64,000 bases of DNA from assembly GCF_022606295.1 (NCBI RefSeq), contig NZ_JAHHZS010000001.1, positions 186,001 through 250,000 of the forward strand, written 5' to 3'. A model generated the notes under the pieces. That model saw nothing but the letters and a program-made list of their open reading frames with translations. It made no database searches and was not told where the DNA came from. This document shows positions 16,240 through 25,382 of the stretch, in pieces. The position numbers and the translations under genes are program-made. How positions within the stretch are numbered: position 1 is the first letter of the stretch; each line of letters begins with the position of its first letter. The DNA comes from Arthrobacter bambusae (GTDB lineage Bacteria > Actinomycetota > Actinomycetes > Actinomycetales > Micrococcaceae).

Positions 16240-17598
16240 ATGACAACCGCCATGCAACGCCCGCCGCTGGTCCGAAGCGGCGACCGGATGATTGCCGGCG
16301 TGTGCAGCGGCCTGGCGGACCACCTGGGCTGGCCCGTGAAGTACATCCGGCTCGGTATGGTCCTGGCCTCGTTCGCAGGCGGCGCGGGCGTGGTCTTCTA
16401 CGCGTGGCTGTGGGTCATGGTGCCCACCGCCGACGAAAGCGCCCGCCGCAATAGCCGCCGGCCGGCGTCGCCCATTGCTCCCGCGGTGAGCATGCCTCCT
16501 TCGGTGGGCATGCCCCCCGATGTGGCAGCGCCCGACGCCGGAGCGCAGCCCCTGCCGCTGTACGCCCCGGCACCCGTCGTCGCCTCCTGGTTCAAGTTGA
16601 AGCGCATCCAGTACGGGAAGGAGATCCTCCTGGGAGCGGGCCTCCTCCTGGTGGCTGCCATCCTCATCGCCCGGCAGTTCGGCGTCGAAGTCCCGCTCGG
16701 CACCCTGATCCCCGCAGCGGCCATACTCGGCGGAGCGGCGATTGCCTGGATGCAGCTGGACGAGACGCGCCGGGCCGGACTGGTGGACAAGACCAAGGCG
16801 GACCAAGCCGGCGGCTGGGTCCGCCTCGCCGCAGGCCTGACCCTCGTGGTTGCCGGTGTATTGGTCATGGTGTCCGGTTCCGGCTCGTGGGAGCAGACTT
16901 GGCTCGCCCTGTTGGCTTCCATCGCCGTGTTGGGCGGCGTCGCCCTGGTGCTGCTGCCCTGGGGCTTGAAGTTCTGGAAAGACCTGGAAACTGAACGGGC
17001 GGCGCGGGTCCGCGAGACCGAGCGGGCCGAGATTGCCGCGCACTTGCACGACTCGGTACTGCAGACGCTCGCCTTGATCCAGCGCCGGGCCGGTTCCGAG
17101 CAGGACGTGGTCCGCCTCGCCCGTGCCCAGGAGCGTGAGCTGCGCACCTGGCTGTACCGGGACGCCGCCAAGGACTCGGGACTCCTGGCGGAGCGGATAG
17201 CCGCGGCCGCAGCCGAAGTGGAGGACGCCCACGGACACCCGGTCGACGTCGTCAGCGTGGGAGACGCGGCCATGACGGACCGGCACGAAGCACTCGTCCT
17301 GGCGGCCCGCGAGGCGATGCACAATGCCGCCAGGCATGGCGGCGGAGCCGTGTCCGTCTATCTCGAGAGTTCCGACTCGGGCAGCGAGGTCTTCGTCAGG
17401 GACCGCGGACCCGGCTTCGACCCGGATGCCGTCCCCGAAGACCGCCTCGGAGTCAAGGAATCAATCATCGGTCGGATGAAACGCCACGGCGGCACAGCGG
17501 TCATCGACAGCAGTTCCGAGGGCACGGAAGTCCGCCTGAAACTGCCTGTCGAGAACGCCGACAAAGCAGAAAACCGAAACGGAGACGCCAAAGCATGA
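16240..17598 (+). CDS. PspC-domain sensor histidine kinase (EsrS-like)
   Basis: The 452-residue membrane kinase begins with a PspC domain (SGDRMIAGVCSGLADHLGW, residues 13-31, plus helix 40-62), a proline-rich linker (70-113), three to four membrane helices (127-242), then a HisKA_3 dimerisation helix with His270 in AHLHDSVLQTLALIQ and an HATPase domain with the N-box at 357-368 and DRGPGFDP at 388-395. I prefer ATG 16240 to TTG 16228 because GGATGG precedes it. It overlaps the response regulator gene by 4 bp. It should sense cell-envelope or antibiotic stress and phosphorylate that regulator. Confidence 0.93.
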   Translation: MTTAMQRPPLVRSGDRMIAGVCSGLADHLGWPVKYIRLGMVLASFAGGAGVVFYAWLWVMVPTADESARRNSRRPASPIAPAVSMPPSVGMPPDVAAPDAGAQPLPLYAPAPVVASWFKLKRIQYGKEILLGAGLLLVAAILIARQFGVEVPLGTLIPAAAILGGAAIAWMQLDETRRAGLVDKTKADQAGGWVRLAAGLTLVVAGVLVMVSGSGSWEQTWLALLASIAVLGGVALVLLPWGLKFWKDLETERAARVRETERAEIAAHLHDSVLQTLALIQRRAGSEQDVVRLARAQERELRTWLYRDAAKDSGLLAERIAAAAAEVEDAHGHPVDVVSVGDAAMTDRHEALVLAAREAMHNAARHGGGAVSVYLESSDSGSEVFVRDRGPGFDPDAVPEDRLGVKESIIGRMKRHGGTAVIDSSSEGTEVRLKLPVENADKAENRNGDAKA

Positions 17599-18266
17599 AT
17601 GCCTTATCAGAGCAAGTGGAGCGGAGCGTGCGCGTGGTGATCGTGGACGATCACGCCATCTTCCGGTCCGGGCTGAAGGCCGACCTCGATTCCAGGATCG
17701 ACGTCGTGGGCGAAGCCGGAACTGTGGAGCAAGCCATCGCCGTGATTGCCGAGGTTCAGCCTGAAGTAGTGTTGCTTGACGTCCATTTGCCGGGCGGACT
17801 TGGCGGCGGCGGACGGGAAGTCATCAGCGGGTCCTCGGCGTTGCGCGGGAGCACGAGCTTCCTGGCCTTGAGCGTCTCGGATGCAGCCGAGGACGTCGTG
17901 GCCGTCATTCGGGCAGGTGCCCGTGGCTATGTCACCAAGACCATTTCCGGCCCCGAGATCTCCGACGCCGTGATCCGCGTGGCCGACGGCGACGCCGTCT
18001 TCTCGCCGCGGCTCGCAGGATTTGTCCTGGACGCGTTTGGAACGTCTCCTGCCGAGATCGCCGACGACGAACTCGACCGGCTCTCCTCGAGGGAACTGGA
18101 AGTCATGCGCCTCATCGCCCGGGGCTACAGCTACAAGGAGGTGGCCAGAGAGTTGTTCATTTCCATCAAGACCGTGGAAACCCATGTCTCGGCAGTGCTC
18201 CGCAAGCTCCAGCTCTCCAGCCGCCACGAACTGACCAAGTGGGCCGCCGAGCGCCGCCTCCTCTGA
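17595..18266 (+). CDS. NarL/LuxR-type response regulator (EsrR-like)
   Basis: The 223-residue regulator has a receiver domain (acidic pair D18-D19, phospho-acceptor Asp62 in VVLLDVHLPGG, Thr/Ser and Lys positions in ALSVSD and GYVTKT) and a C-terminal LuxR helix-turn-helix (SSRELEVMRLIARGYSYKEV, then ISIKTVETHVSAVLRKLQL). A stretch GGLGGGGREV after the phosphorylation site is a little longer than usual. The start overlaps the kinase stop (ATGA), so the pair is translationally coupled. It most likely activates the divergent membrane-protein genes at 14017-16114. Confidence 0.93.
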   Translation: MNALSEQVERSVRVVIVDDHAIFRSGLKADLDSRIDVVGEAGTVEQAIAVIAEVQPEVVLLDVHLPGGLGGGGREVISGSSALRGSTSFLALSVSDAAEDVVAVIRAGARGYVTKTISGPEISDAVIRVADGDAVFSPRLAGFVLDAFGTSPAEIADDELDRLSSRELEVMRLIARGYSYKEVARELFISIKTVETHVSAVLRKLQLSSRHELTKWAAERRLL

Positions 18267-18297
18267 CGCCCGCTCGCCTTTGGGGGTTTAAACCCAA

Positions 18298-18333
18298 ACG
18301 CCCGCTCACCTCTGTCCCAAGGTGAGCGGGCGT
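18298..18333. terminator. Bidirectional terminator between response regulator and aspC
   Basis: A perfect 14-bp stem (ACGCCCGCTCACCT / AGGTGAGCGGGCGT) with an 8-nt loop lies between the convergent genes. It is followed by TTTG on the plus strand and TTTGGGTTT on the minus strand. A second imperfect copy of the left arm lies just upstream at 18266-18279. Confidence 0.8.
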
Positions 18334-18349
18334 TTGTGCAGGCGGGTGG

Positions 18350-19579
18350 TTACCTGGCCTGGCCGAGGAATTCCTGGAGGCGTCGAACGCCTTCGGCGAG
18401 GTCGTCGTCGCCCAAGGCGTACGAGAGGCGCACAAAACCGGAGGGGCCGAAGGCCTCGCCCGGAACAACAGCGACCTCAACCTCGTCGAGGATCAGTGAG
18501 GCGAGCTCAGCGGACGTTGCCGGACGGACAGGACCGTTCGACGTCGGGAACTCCTTGCCCAGCAGCCCACGGACATCGGCGTACACGTAGAAGGCTCCGG
18601 CCGGCGTCGGGCATTCCACGCCCTCGATCGCGTTCAGTCCGGCGACAATCGCCTTGCGGCGGCGATCGAAGGCCACCTTCATTTCGTCGACGGCGGTCAG
18701 CGGACCGGAGACTGCCGCGAGGGCTGCGATCTGCATGATGTTGGAAACATTCGACGTCGCGTGGGACTGGAGGTTGGTGGCGGCCTTGATGACGTCGGCC
18801 GGGCCTATCATCCATCCAACGCGCCATCCCGTCATGGCGTAGGTCTTGGCGACACCATTGAGGATGACCACCTTGTCGCCGAGTTCGGGGGCGGCAGTGG
18901 CAATCGAGGTGAAGGGCACGCCGTCGTACGTCAGGTGCTCATAGATTTCGTCGGTGACCACCCAGAGGCCCTTGGCCGCAGCCCATTTTCCGATCTCGGC
19001 CACTTGTTCGGCGCTGTAGACAGCCCCGGTCGGGTTGGACGGCGAAACGAAAAGCAGGATCTTCGTCTTGTCGGTGACCGCAGCTTCGAGCTGCTCCACG
19101 GTGACCAAGTAACCCTGCTCGGGGCCGGCGAAGACCTCAACGGGAACGCCTCCGGCCAAGCGGATCGCCTCCGGGTAAGTGGTCCAGAAAGGCGTAGGAA
19201 TGATTACTTCGTCGCCCGGATCGACAAGTGTGGCGAAGGTGTTGTAGACGGCCTGCTTGCCGCCATTGGTCACCATCACCTGGGAAGGGTCAACCTTGTA
19301 GCCCGAATCGCGGAACGTCTTGTCCGCGATAGCCTTCTTCAGCTCCGGCAGGCCGGCAGCGGGGGAGTACCGGTGGTACTTCGGCTGGGCGGCGGCCTCG
19401 ACGGCAGCCTTGACAATGTAGTCGGGGGTCGGGAAGTCGGGCTCCCCGGCGCCAAAGCCGATCACGGGGCGACCCGCTGCCTTGAGCGCCTTGGCCTTGG
19501 CGTCAACGGCAAGGGTGGCGGATTCGGCGATGGCGGAAATTCGCTGTGAAATGCGGGCGGCAGGTATTCCGGCAGACAT
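18350..19579 (-). CDS. aspC: Pyridoxal-phosphate aspartate-type aminotransferase
   Basis: The 409-residue class I aminotransferase most likely interconverts aspartate and 2-oxoglutarate with oxaloacetate and glutamate. Landmarks: [13 protein letters not shown] (41-53), Asn182 in [10 protein letters not shown], Asp210 in [14 protein letters not shown] and the Schiff-base Lys245 in [16 protein letters not shown]. This is the aspartate aminotransferase subgroup Ib as found in Thermus and Bacillus. The ATG at 19579 lacks a good ribosome site. It lies directly before trpT-secE but on the opposite strand, as in many actinobacteria. Confidence 0.92.
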   Translation of the reverse strand: MSAGIPAARISQRISAIAESATLAVDAKAKALKAAGRPVIGFGAGEPDFPTPDYIVKAAVEAAAQPKYHRYSPAAGLPELKKAIADKTFRDSGYKVDPSQVMVTNGGKQAVYNTFATLVDPGDEVIIPTPFWTTYPEAIRLAGGVPVEVFAGPEQGYLVTVEQLEAAVTDKTKILLFVSPSNPTGAVYSAEQVAEIGKWAAAKGLWVVTDEIYEHLTYDGVPFTSIATAAPELGDKVVILNGVAKTYAMTGWRVGWMIGPADVIKAATNLQSHATSNVSNIMQIAALAAVSGPLTAVDEMKVAFDRRRKAIVAGLNAIEGVECPTPAGAFYVYADVRGLLGKEFPTSNGPVRPATSAELASLILDEVEVAVVPGEAFGPSGFVRLSYALGDDDLAEGVRRLQEFLGQAR

Positions 19580-19899
19580 TTAAAGCACCGTTCTTCGCGG
19601 GCAGCTCATGAGCTGGATGGTGGGATTCGACGGAATCTACTTTATGCTGTTCTGCGGAGCTATCGGGCTAACGCCGGGAAAGTGACAGTGTGCGTTGATC
19701 AAGCGAGCACTGATCAGCCGCAAGGCCTGAACGCTCCGGAAATGGCCCGGTTCGACTATCGCGACGTTGTTGCGTAGACTGGTTCACCGGTGTTGAAAAA
19801 CATCACAATGGTTCGCGCCCCAGACTGGCTCCGGATTCCCGTGTTCTTCGGGATTCCTTGGCTTTGATGGAGTGTGGCCAAAATATGGATTCGTTCCAT
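19580..19899. other. Intergenic region aspC / trpT
   Basis: This 320-bp divergent gap has no open frame with coding character. TAGACT at 19775-19780 is a possible -10 for the tRNA-secE transcript, with only a poor -35 (TTCGAC, 18 bp upstream). I see no other structure I would defend. Confidence 0.5.
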
Positions 19900-19972
19900 A
19901 GGGTAGTGGCGCAATTGGTAGCGCAGCGGTCTCCAAAACCGCAGGTTGCAGGTTCGAGTCCTGTCTGCCCTG
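19900..19972 (+). tRNA. trpT: tRNA-Trp (anticodon CCA)
   Basis: A complete 73-nt cloverleaf folds. The acceptor stem is AGGGTAG / CTGCCCT with one G-U pair and discriminator G. The anticodon stem GCGGT / ACCGC holds the loop CTCCAAA with anticodon CCA at 19933-19935. The T arm has TTCGAGT. The 3-prime CCA is not encoded. Position just upstream of secE is the normal actinobacterial arrangement. Confidence 0.97.
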
Positions 19973-20069
19973 CGCAAGCTGTTCCGGGGTTCTCCTTGGA
20001 ACAAGCGCAGCAACCATGGCTCTGATCAGAGTCGGGTCAACGACGTTTGCATAGATGAGTGAGGATCAG

Positions 20070-20336
20070 GTGACCGAAACAGCTGCGAGCAGCTCGAAGG
20101 GCCGCCCTGCCAAGAAGTCCGATTCCGGCCTCTTCGCTCGAATTGCGCTTTTTGTCCGCCAGGTAATTGGTGAACTCAAGAAGGTAGTTGCCCCCACCCG
20201 CAAGGAACTGGTCAACTACACAGTCGTGGTGCTGGTGTTCGTGGCCATCATGATGCTTGTCGTCACCATCCTGGACCTGGCTTTCGGTACGGGAATCAAA
20301 TGGGTTTTCGGCGCTACTGGCACCACGAACCACTAA
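20070..20336 (+). CDS. secE: Preprotein translocase subunit SecE
   Basis: SecE clamps SecY in the Sec translocon. The protein has a charged N-terminus, then the SecE signature FVRQVIGELKKVVAPTRKEL and one membrane helix (TVVVLVFVAIMMLVVTILDL). I prefer GTG 20070 (reads VTETAASSSK, 88 residues) because GAGGA lies 4 bp upstream; the ATG at 20055 adds MSEDQ but has no ribosome site, so it remains possible. It is followed by nusG after about 115 bp in the conserved order. Confidence 0.92.
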   Translation: MTETAASSSKGRPAKKSDSGLFARIALFVRQVIGELKKVVAPTRKELVNYTVVVLVFVAIMMLVVTILDLAFGTGIKWVFGATGTTNH

Positions 20337-20450
20337 GCGGATCGCTCCGCAAACCGCGTGGAATCCCCGGAAAATCAAGGGATTTCGCAGGGTTTGCGGA
20401 ATTGAGCCATTTAAATAGGCATGTTAGGCAATGAGGAAGCAGGAGACCAA

Positions 20451-21287
20451 GTGTCTGAGCAGGAGCTCGAGGTAACTGAGACTGAGCTGGATGGGCCCGC
20501 TGAAAGCACGGCCCACGCCACGGCTGACGCCGTGGAAGGATCCGAGGTCGATTCTGCTGCGCCCGAAACTGCCGACGTCGACGACGCCGACCAGGATGAG
20601 TCCGAGGCCGACGAGTCTGCAGACGACGACGACTCCGATGCGTCCGACGCCGACGCCCTGGCCGCCGCTGCAGCCGTAGCGCCCGCGGACCCCGCTGAGG
20701 AGTTCAAGGCCAAGCTTCGCCGCCAGGAGGGTGACTGGTACGTCATCCACTCCTACGCCGGCTACGAAAACCGCGTCAAGGCCAACCTTGAGACCCGCAT
20801 CCAGACCCTGGACATGGAAGATTACATCTTCGAGATCCAGGTGCCCATGGAAGAAGTCGTTGAGATCAAGAACGCCCAGCGCAAGATCATCAACCGCGTA
20901 CGCATTCCGGGTTACGTCCTCGTCCGCATGGACCTGACTGACGCGTCCTGGGGCGCCGTCCGCCACACCCCCGGTGTCACCGGATTCGTGGGCAACGCAC
21001 ACAACCCGGTCCCGCTTCGCCTCGACGAAGTCTTTTCGATGCTGGCTCCGGTCTTCGAAGAGCAGCAGGCCGAAAAGGGCAAGCCGGTCAACAAGCAGCA
21101 CCAGACGCCCGTCGACATCGACTTCGAAGTTGGCGAGTCCGTCATCGTCAAGGAAGGCCCGTTCGAGACCCTTCCCGCCACGATCTCGGAGATCAAGATG
21201 GATTCCCAGACGCTTGTGGTCCTGGTGTCGATCTTCGAACGCGAAACCCCGGTTACCCTCGCATTCAACCAGGTCACCAAGATCTAG
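20451..21287 (+). CDS. nusG: Transcription elongation/antitermination factor NusG
   Basis: NusG binds RNA polymerase and couples it to Rho or ribosomal S10. The NGN domain starts near residue 95 ([20 protein letters not shown]) and the KOW domain is [19 protein letters not shown], ending [11 protein letters not shown]. An N-terminal extension of about 90 residues is strongly acidic, with long runs of Asp, Glu, Ser and Ala; such tails are common in actinobacterial NusG. GTG 20451 is chosen because AGGAG lies 5 bp upstream; the open frame starts at 20421 without such a site. Length 278 residues. Confidence 0.95.
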   Translation: MSEQELEVTETELDGPAESTAHATADAVEGSEVDSAAPETADVDDADQDESEADESADDDDSDASDADALAAAAAVAPADPAEEFKAKLRRQEGDWYVIHSYAGYENRVKANLETRIQTLDMEDYIFEIQVPMEEVVEIKNAQRKIINRVRIPGYVLVRMDLTDASWGAVRHTPGVTGFVGNAHNPVPLRLDEVFSMLAPVFEEQQAEKGKPVNKQHQTPVDIDFEVGESVIVKEGPFETLPATISEIKMDSQTLVVLVSIFERETPVTLAFNQVTKI

Positions 21288-21416
21288 TTGATCCAAGAAT
21301 TTCGCCCCGCGGTTGCCCGCTTAGCAGCCACGGAGCGGCCGGCCGCCTTGCCATGGCGGCCATCAACCTGAGGCACGCTCCTGTGTCCTAGGAAGTTATT
21401 GAGAGAAGGACCTACA

Positions 21417-21845
21417 TTGGCTCCCAAGAAGAAGGTCACCGGCCTCATCAAGCTGCAGATCCAGGCAGGTGCCGCCAACCCGGCCCCGCCGATCGGTCCT
21501 GCGCTTGGCCAGCACGGTGTCAACATCATGGAATTCTGCAAGGCGTACAACGCTGCAACGGAAGCCCAGCGCGGAAACGTTATCCCGGTTGAAATCACGG
21601 TCTACGAAGACCGTTCCTTCACCTTCATCACCAAGACCCCGCCGGCTGCAGAGCTCATCAAGAAGGCTGCAGGCGTTGCAAAGGGTTCGGCCACGCCGCA
21701 CACCGTCAAGGTTGCCAAGCTGACCCAGGCACAGGTCAACGAGATCGCCACCACCAAGATGGAAGACCTCAACGCCACCAGCCTTGAGGGCGCTGCCAAG
21801 ATCATTGCCGGCACCGCACGCTCCATGGGCATCACTGTCGAATAG
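21417..21845 (+). CDS. rplK: 50S ribosomal protein L11
   Basis: L11 forms the GTPase-associated centre with 23S rRNA and L10/L12. The 142-residue protein reads [20 protein letters not shown] with the proline-rich [20 protein letters not shown] switch region, and ends [11 protein letters not shown]. The start is TTG at 21417 with GAAGGA 6 bp upstream; an upstream ATG at 21399 would add six residues not found in L11. It lies 130 bp after nusG in the usual order. Confidence 0.96.
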   Translation: MAPKKKVTGLIKLQIQAGAANPAPPIGPALGQHGVNIMEFCKAYNAATEAQRGNVIPVEITVYEDRSFTFITKTPPAAELIKKAAGVAKGSATPHTVKVAKLTQAQVNEIATTKMEDLNATSLEGAAKIIAGTARSMGITVE

Positions 21846-22113
21846 TCCAGGAATGAACGGACGGTGAGGGCTGAGGAACGAAGCACTCGCCGGAAGTGAG
21901 TCCCGGAGACTTTCGACAATTAGATACCGTCGAGGGTTAATTCCCCTCACCGCTTCATGGCGTCTGTTCGGGAAACTGACGACGCCGGAGCGCACCGCCG
22001 GGAAACCGGCACCATTGAAACATTGAAAATGTTGGAGATCCACGCCGGATCCCCAACTGTGGCAGGGCCCAGCGCGGTCCGCAGACCACAACTGCACAAG
22101 GAGAATAAGCAGC

Positions 22114-22821
22114 ATGGCAAAGCGCAGCAAAGCATATGAGGCAGCCGCAGCCAAGATCGAGGCAGACAAGTTCTACGCCCCGTTCGAGGCCATCAAGCTC
22201 GCCAAGGACACCAACCCGTCCAAGTTCGACGCCACCGTTGAGGTCGCTTTCCGTTTGGGCGTTGACCCGCGCAAGGCCGACCAGATGGTCCGCGGCACCG
22301 TCAACCTGCCGCACGGCACGGGTAAGACTGCCCGCGTCCTGGTTTTCGCAACGGGCGACAAGGCAGAAGCAGCAATCGCTGCAGGCGCCGACTTCGTTGG
22401 CTCCGATGACCTGATCGAAAAGATCGCAGCCGGCTGGACCGACTTCGACGCCGCAGTGGCAACCCCTGACCTCATGGGCAAGGTTGGCCGCCTCGGTAAG
22501 GTCCTCGGCCCGCGTAACCTCATGCCGAACCCGAAGACCGGCACCGTGACCGCAGACGTCACCAAGGCCGTCAACGACATCAAGGGTGGCAAGATCGACT
22601 TCCGCGTCGACAAGCACTCGAACCTGCACTTCATCATCGGCAAGGTTTCCTTCGACGAACTGAAGCTGGCCGAGAACTACGCAGCCGCCCTGGAAGAGGT
22701 GCTCCGCCTGAAGCCGTCCGCTTCCAAGGGCCGTTACATCCAGAAGGCTACGGTCGCCACCACGTTCGGCCCGGGCATCTCGGTTGACCCCAACGTCACC
22801 AAGGTCCTCACCGAGGCGTAA
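22114..22821 (+). CDS. rplA: 50S ribosomal protein L1
   Basis: L1 forms the mobile L1 stalk at the E site and often represses its own operon by binding the message. The 235-residue protein includes [20 protein letters not shown] and the signature [26 protein letters not shown] lies upstream of the ATG. It is separated from rplK by 268 bp with no gene; an L1-binding mRNA site could lie there but I could not identify one. Confidence 0.97.
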   Translation: MAKRSKAYEAAAAKIEADKFYAPFEAIKLAKDTNPSKFDATVEVAFRLGVDPRKADQMVRGTVNLPHGTGKTARVLVFATGDKAEAAIAAGADFVGSDDLIEKIAAGWTDFDAAVATPDLMGKVGRLGKVLGPRNLMPNPKTGTVTADVTKAVNDIKGGKIDFRVDKHSNLHFIIGKVSFDELKLAENYAAALEEVLRLKPSASKGRYIQKATVATTFGPGISVDPNVTKVLTEA

Positions 22822-22842
22822 GCCACCGGGAGCATCGACTCT

Positions 22843-22878
22843 GAAAGGACCGTCCGGCATTCGCCGGGCGGTCCTTTC
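22843..22878 (+). terminator. Intrinsic terminator of rplKA
   Basis: A 15-bp stem with one G-U pair (GAAAGGACCGTCCGG / CCGGGCGGTCCTTTC) and a 6-nt loop lies 21 bp after rplA. The tail is short in U. Its core closely resembles the terminator after rplL at 26513-26548. Confidence 0.85.
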
Positions 22879-22932
22879 GTCGTATGCGACCGGCACCTAT
22901 CGCTGGTGGCGGCCGCTCGTTAGGCTGAGGGC

Positions 22933-24009
22933 ATGACAGGCCGGCTTCCGGATTTCAGCATCCACGAGCTCAACCTGCCGGACTCCCTGAATGGGCCGGA
23001 CAGCAAGGAATTCCGGGAGCTCTCTTCCGTGATGGACGCCATGGTGCAGGAAACCTGGGGAAGCTTGGACAGGGCACTCTCTGCGCAAGTCCGGCTCGCG
23101 GGATGGCGCGATACCCCATACGAGGCATCGAGGAATTTCTTCGGCCGGGTTGACGGACGCATCATCGGGCATGCCTCCTGCTTCGTTCCACTCACGGATA
23201 ACGTCCATGCCGCGTGGCTCCACGTAGATGTCCTGGCTGCGTACCGCCGGCGTGGAGTCGGAACCGCATTGCTCCGCACCGTCGAGGAGGTTGCGGAGGC
23301 CCGGGGGAGGCGCGTCCTTCAGGCGCACACCGAACATCCGATCGGCCCCGCAGGCGCAGCCGCGGCACCCGGGGGAGTACCCGAGGACGGGCCGGGAGCA
23401 GCCTTCTGCCTCAAAAATGGATATGCCCTGGAACTGGCCAGCAGATTCAGCACGCTGGACATGGACCATGACGCGGAGTGGGCACGGCTGGAGCTTGCGG
23501 CGCATGCCAAAGCCGACCCCGATTACGCGGTCCTTGCCTGGACGAACCGTTGCCCCGGCGAATGCGTGGACCACTTGGCCGGGCTGATGGGCCGAATGAG
23601 CACGGATACGCCGGCGGGAGGCCTTGAGATCGAGGCAGAGGCCTGGGATGCTGACCGGGTCAGGCAACTCGAGGACACGACGCTTGCCGGGGGACGGGCT
23701 GCCCTTGTGGCCGCTGCGCAGCATCGGCGGACGGGGGAGCTCGTCGCGTACACCGTGATCTACTGTGATCCCGCGAAGCCGCGGGTGGCCGAACAAGACG
23801 ACACTTTGGTGGCAAGGCCCCACCGCGGCCACGGACTGGGAATGCTCGTCAAACTGGCCAATCTGCGCAGGCTTCAAAAGGAATATCCGGAAGTCGAGCG
23901 CGTCATGACTTTTAACGCCGAGGAAAACGAACATATGCTGTCCATCAACGTACAGCTCGGCTTCAAACCGGCGGGATACGACGGCGAATGGCAAAAGAGG
24001 ATCAAATGA
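22933..24009 (+). CDS. Double-GNAT acetyltransferase (paralogue 1)
   Basis: The 358-residue protein consists of two GNAT-like halves. The first carries LHVDVLAAYRRRGVGTALLR (acetyl-CoA loop R-R-R-G-V-G, about residues 96-115), the second carries VARPHRGHGLGMLVKLANLR and ends in FNAEENEHMLSINVQLGFKP. This layout resembles MshD-like and antibiotic-acetylating tandem GNATs; the substrate is unknown. It overlaps the next gene by 4 bp, and the two proteins are clearly paralogous, so a tandem duplication is likely. Its position between rplA and rplJ is an insertion in an otherwise ribosomal cluster. Confidence 0.85.
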   Translation: MTGRLPDFSIHELNLPDSLNGPDSKEFRELSSVMDAMVQETWGSLDRALSAQVRLAGWRDTPYEASRNFFGRVDGRIIGHASCFVPLTDNVHAAWLHVDVLAAYRRRGVGTALLRTVEEVAEARGRRVLQAHTEHPIGPAGAAAAPGGVPEDGPGAAFCLKNGYALELASRFSTLDMDHDAEWARLELAAHAKADPDYAVLAWTNRCPGECVDHLAGLMGRMSTDTPAGGLEIEAEAWDADRVRQLEDTTLAGGRAALVAAAQHRRTGELVAYTVIYCDPAKPRVAEQDDTLVARPHRGHGLGMLVKLANLRRLQKEYPEVERVMTFNAEENEHMLSINVQLGFKPAGYDGEWQKRIK

Positions 24010-25139
24010 CGAGCACGGTGGAGATCGGCCAACTCTGGATCCCTGATTCCCTTGACGCCGATGACGCGAAGGACTTCCTTGCCGCCGTCGAAGTCAGCCG
24101 CCGGGTCCGCATGCAGATCTGGGGCACGGACGATCTCGCTTACACCCCGTTGGAAAAGCTGCTCGAACTCGGCGATCCTTACGAACGCCAGGTCATTCTC
24201 GTGGCCCGCGTTGACGGGCGCATTGTCGGCACCGTGGACATCGCGCTGCCCCTTGCCGACAACATGGACCTCGCCGAGTTCACCTTGGACATCCTCCCTG
24301 AATTCCAGCGCAGGGGCGTCGGACGGCAGCTTCTGGAAGCTGCCGAACATTTCGCCAGAAGCGAGGGCCGGACGATGATCATGGTGGACACCAACCACCC
24401 TGCCGAGTCCCTGCGCGGCGGTGCGGAGGGCCAGCTCGTGCCTGGCAGCGGCCTGGGCTTCGTTCCTTTGGCCAGCCGCGAGGTCGATTTTGCCCGGCGA
24501 ACCGGCTACACCCTCCAGCACATCGAACAATTCAGTTCCTGCGCGCTCCCGCTTGATTCAAAGCTTGTTGCCGAACTCGAGGCCGAAGCCGAGGCCGCGA
24601 ACGCCGGCCGTTACCGGGTCCACCACTGGACCGACCGTTGCCCTCAACAGTGGCTCGAAGCCGTGGCCGCGCTGGAGAACGCGGCCGGGGAAGTGGTGTC
24701 CGAAGGCAATGACGCTGCGGAAGCCGAGCAACAGCAGTTGGTGTTCGACGCCGGTGTGTTGCGCCAGGCGGAAGACGCCGCCGTCGCGCAGGGGCGCCGA
24801 ACGGTGGTCACCGCCGTCGAGCACGTCGCCAGCGGGCGGATCGTCGGGCTGACCACCATCGGCGTGCTGGCACAACGCCAGGATGTCGTCTTCCAGGACG
24901 ACACGATCGTCCTGCAGGAGCACCGGGGAAACAAGCTGGGACTCCTCATCAAGGTCGCCAATATGCAGCGCCTCAGCGAACAGTTCCCCGACGCCCGGGT
25001 GATCTACACCTGGAACGCTCCCGAAAACCGATACCTGCTGACCGTCAACAAGCAATTGGGGTTCACCACCGCCGGGGTCACCGGTCTGTGGCAGAAGGAA
25101 CTGCCGAACATGGGCCCGAGGGTCACCTCGTCCGAGTGA
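24006..25139 (+). CDS. Double-GNAT acetyltransferase (paralogue 2)
   Basis: The 377-residue protein repeats the layout of its upstream neighbour: LDILPEFQRRGVGRQLLEAA in the first GNAT domain, LQEHRGNKLGLLIKVANMQR in the second, and a matching C-terminus WNAPENRYLLTVNKQLGF. Both share the internal segment WT(N/D)RCP at the domain border. The ATG at 24006 overlaps the upstream stop (ATGA) and has AGAGG before it; the open frame 18 bp upstream is not needed. Translational coupling suggests the two act together or as a heterodimer; substrate unknown. Confidence 0.85.
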   Translation: MTSTVEIGQLWIPDSLDADDAKDFLAAVEVSRRVRMQIWGTDDLAYTPLEKLLELGDPYERQVILVARVDGRIVGTVDIALPLADNMDLAEFTLDILPEFQRRGVGRQLLEAAEHFARSEGRTMIMVDTNHPAESLRGGAEGQLVPGSGLGFVPLASREVDFARRTGYTLQHIEQFSSCALPLDSKLVAELEAEAEAANAGRYRVHHWTDRCPQQWLEAVAALENAAGEVVSEGNDAAEAEQQQLVFDAGVLRQAEDAAVAQGRRTVVTAVEHVASGRIVGLTTIGVLAQRQDVVFQDDTIVLQEHRGNKLGLLIKVANMQRLSEQFPDARVIYTWNAPENRYLLTVNKQLGFTTAGVTGLWQKELPNMGPRVTSSE

Positions 25140-25150
25140 ACCGGCGCGAT

Positions 25151-25180
25151 TTGGCGATGCACTTGCCCGTCCCGTAAGCT
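25151..25180 (+). promoter_or_regulatory. Candidate rplJL promoter
   Basis: TTGGCG (-35) and TAAGCT (-10) are separated by 18 bp, only 11 bp after the stop of the second GNAT gene. The start point near 25187 would coincide with the beginning of the L10-leader structure. Confidence 0.45.
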
Positions 25181-25186
25181 TGAACT

Positions 25187-25382
25187 ACCAAAGACCGTCG
25201 GTTGATGGGAATCCACTCCTCCGCGCACAGCTCAACTCTGTAGCTATGTGCGGAAGAACCAAGTGGTTTCCTAGACGAAGGACCCTGACAAAGGGCGGCC
25301 GGCGCAGGTGAACGAAGCAAATCTCCACGATCGTAGGATTGTGTCGAGCCAAGCCCCGTGCATCTGCGCAGGGCGTTTTTTA
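25187..25382 (+). ncRNA. L10 leader (rplJL autoregulatory mRNA element)
   Basis: The roughly 250 nt before rplJ have the features of a ribosomal-protein L10 leader. There is a stem CCGCGCACA / TGTGCGG near 25227-25256, an AAGACCGTCGG strand that can pair with the later CCGGCGCAGGTGA, and a terminator hairpin just before the gene (GCCCCGTGC / GCGCAGGGC, 25354-25375, followed by six U at 25377-25382). L10(L12)4 binding would favour premature termination, matching L10/L12 synthesis to rRNA. Assignment rests on position and structure, not on a covariance-model hit. Confidence 0.7.

Noticed and set aside
19900..19972. tRNA-Trp as a phage or island attachment site
   Set aside because: No integrase gene and no second copy of the tRNA 3-prime end was noticed nearby; secE follows in the ancestral order.
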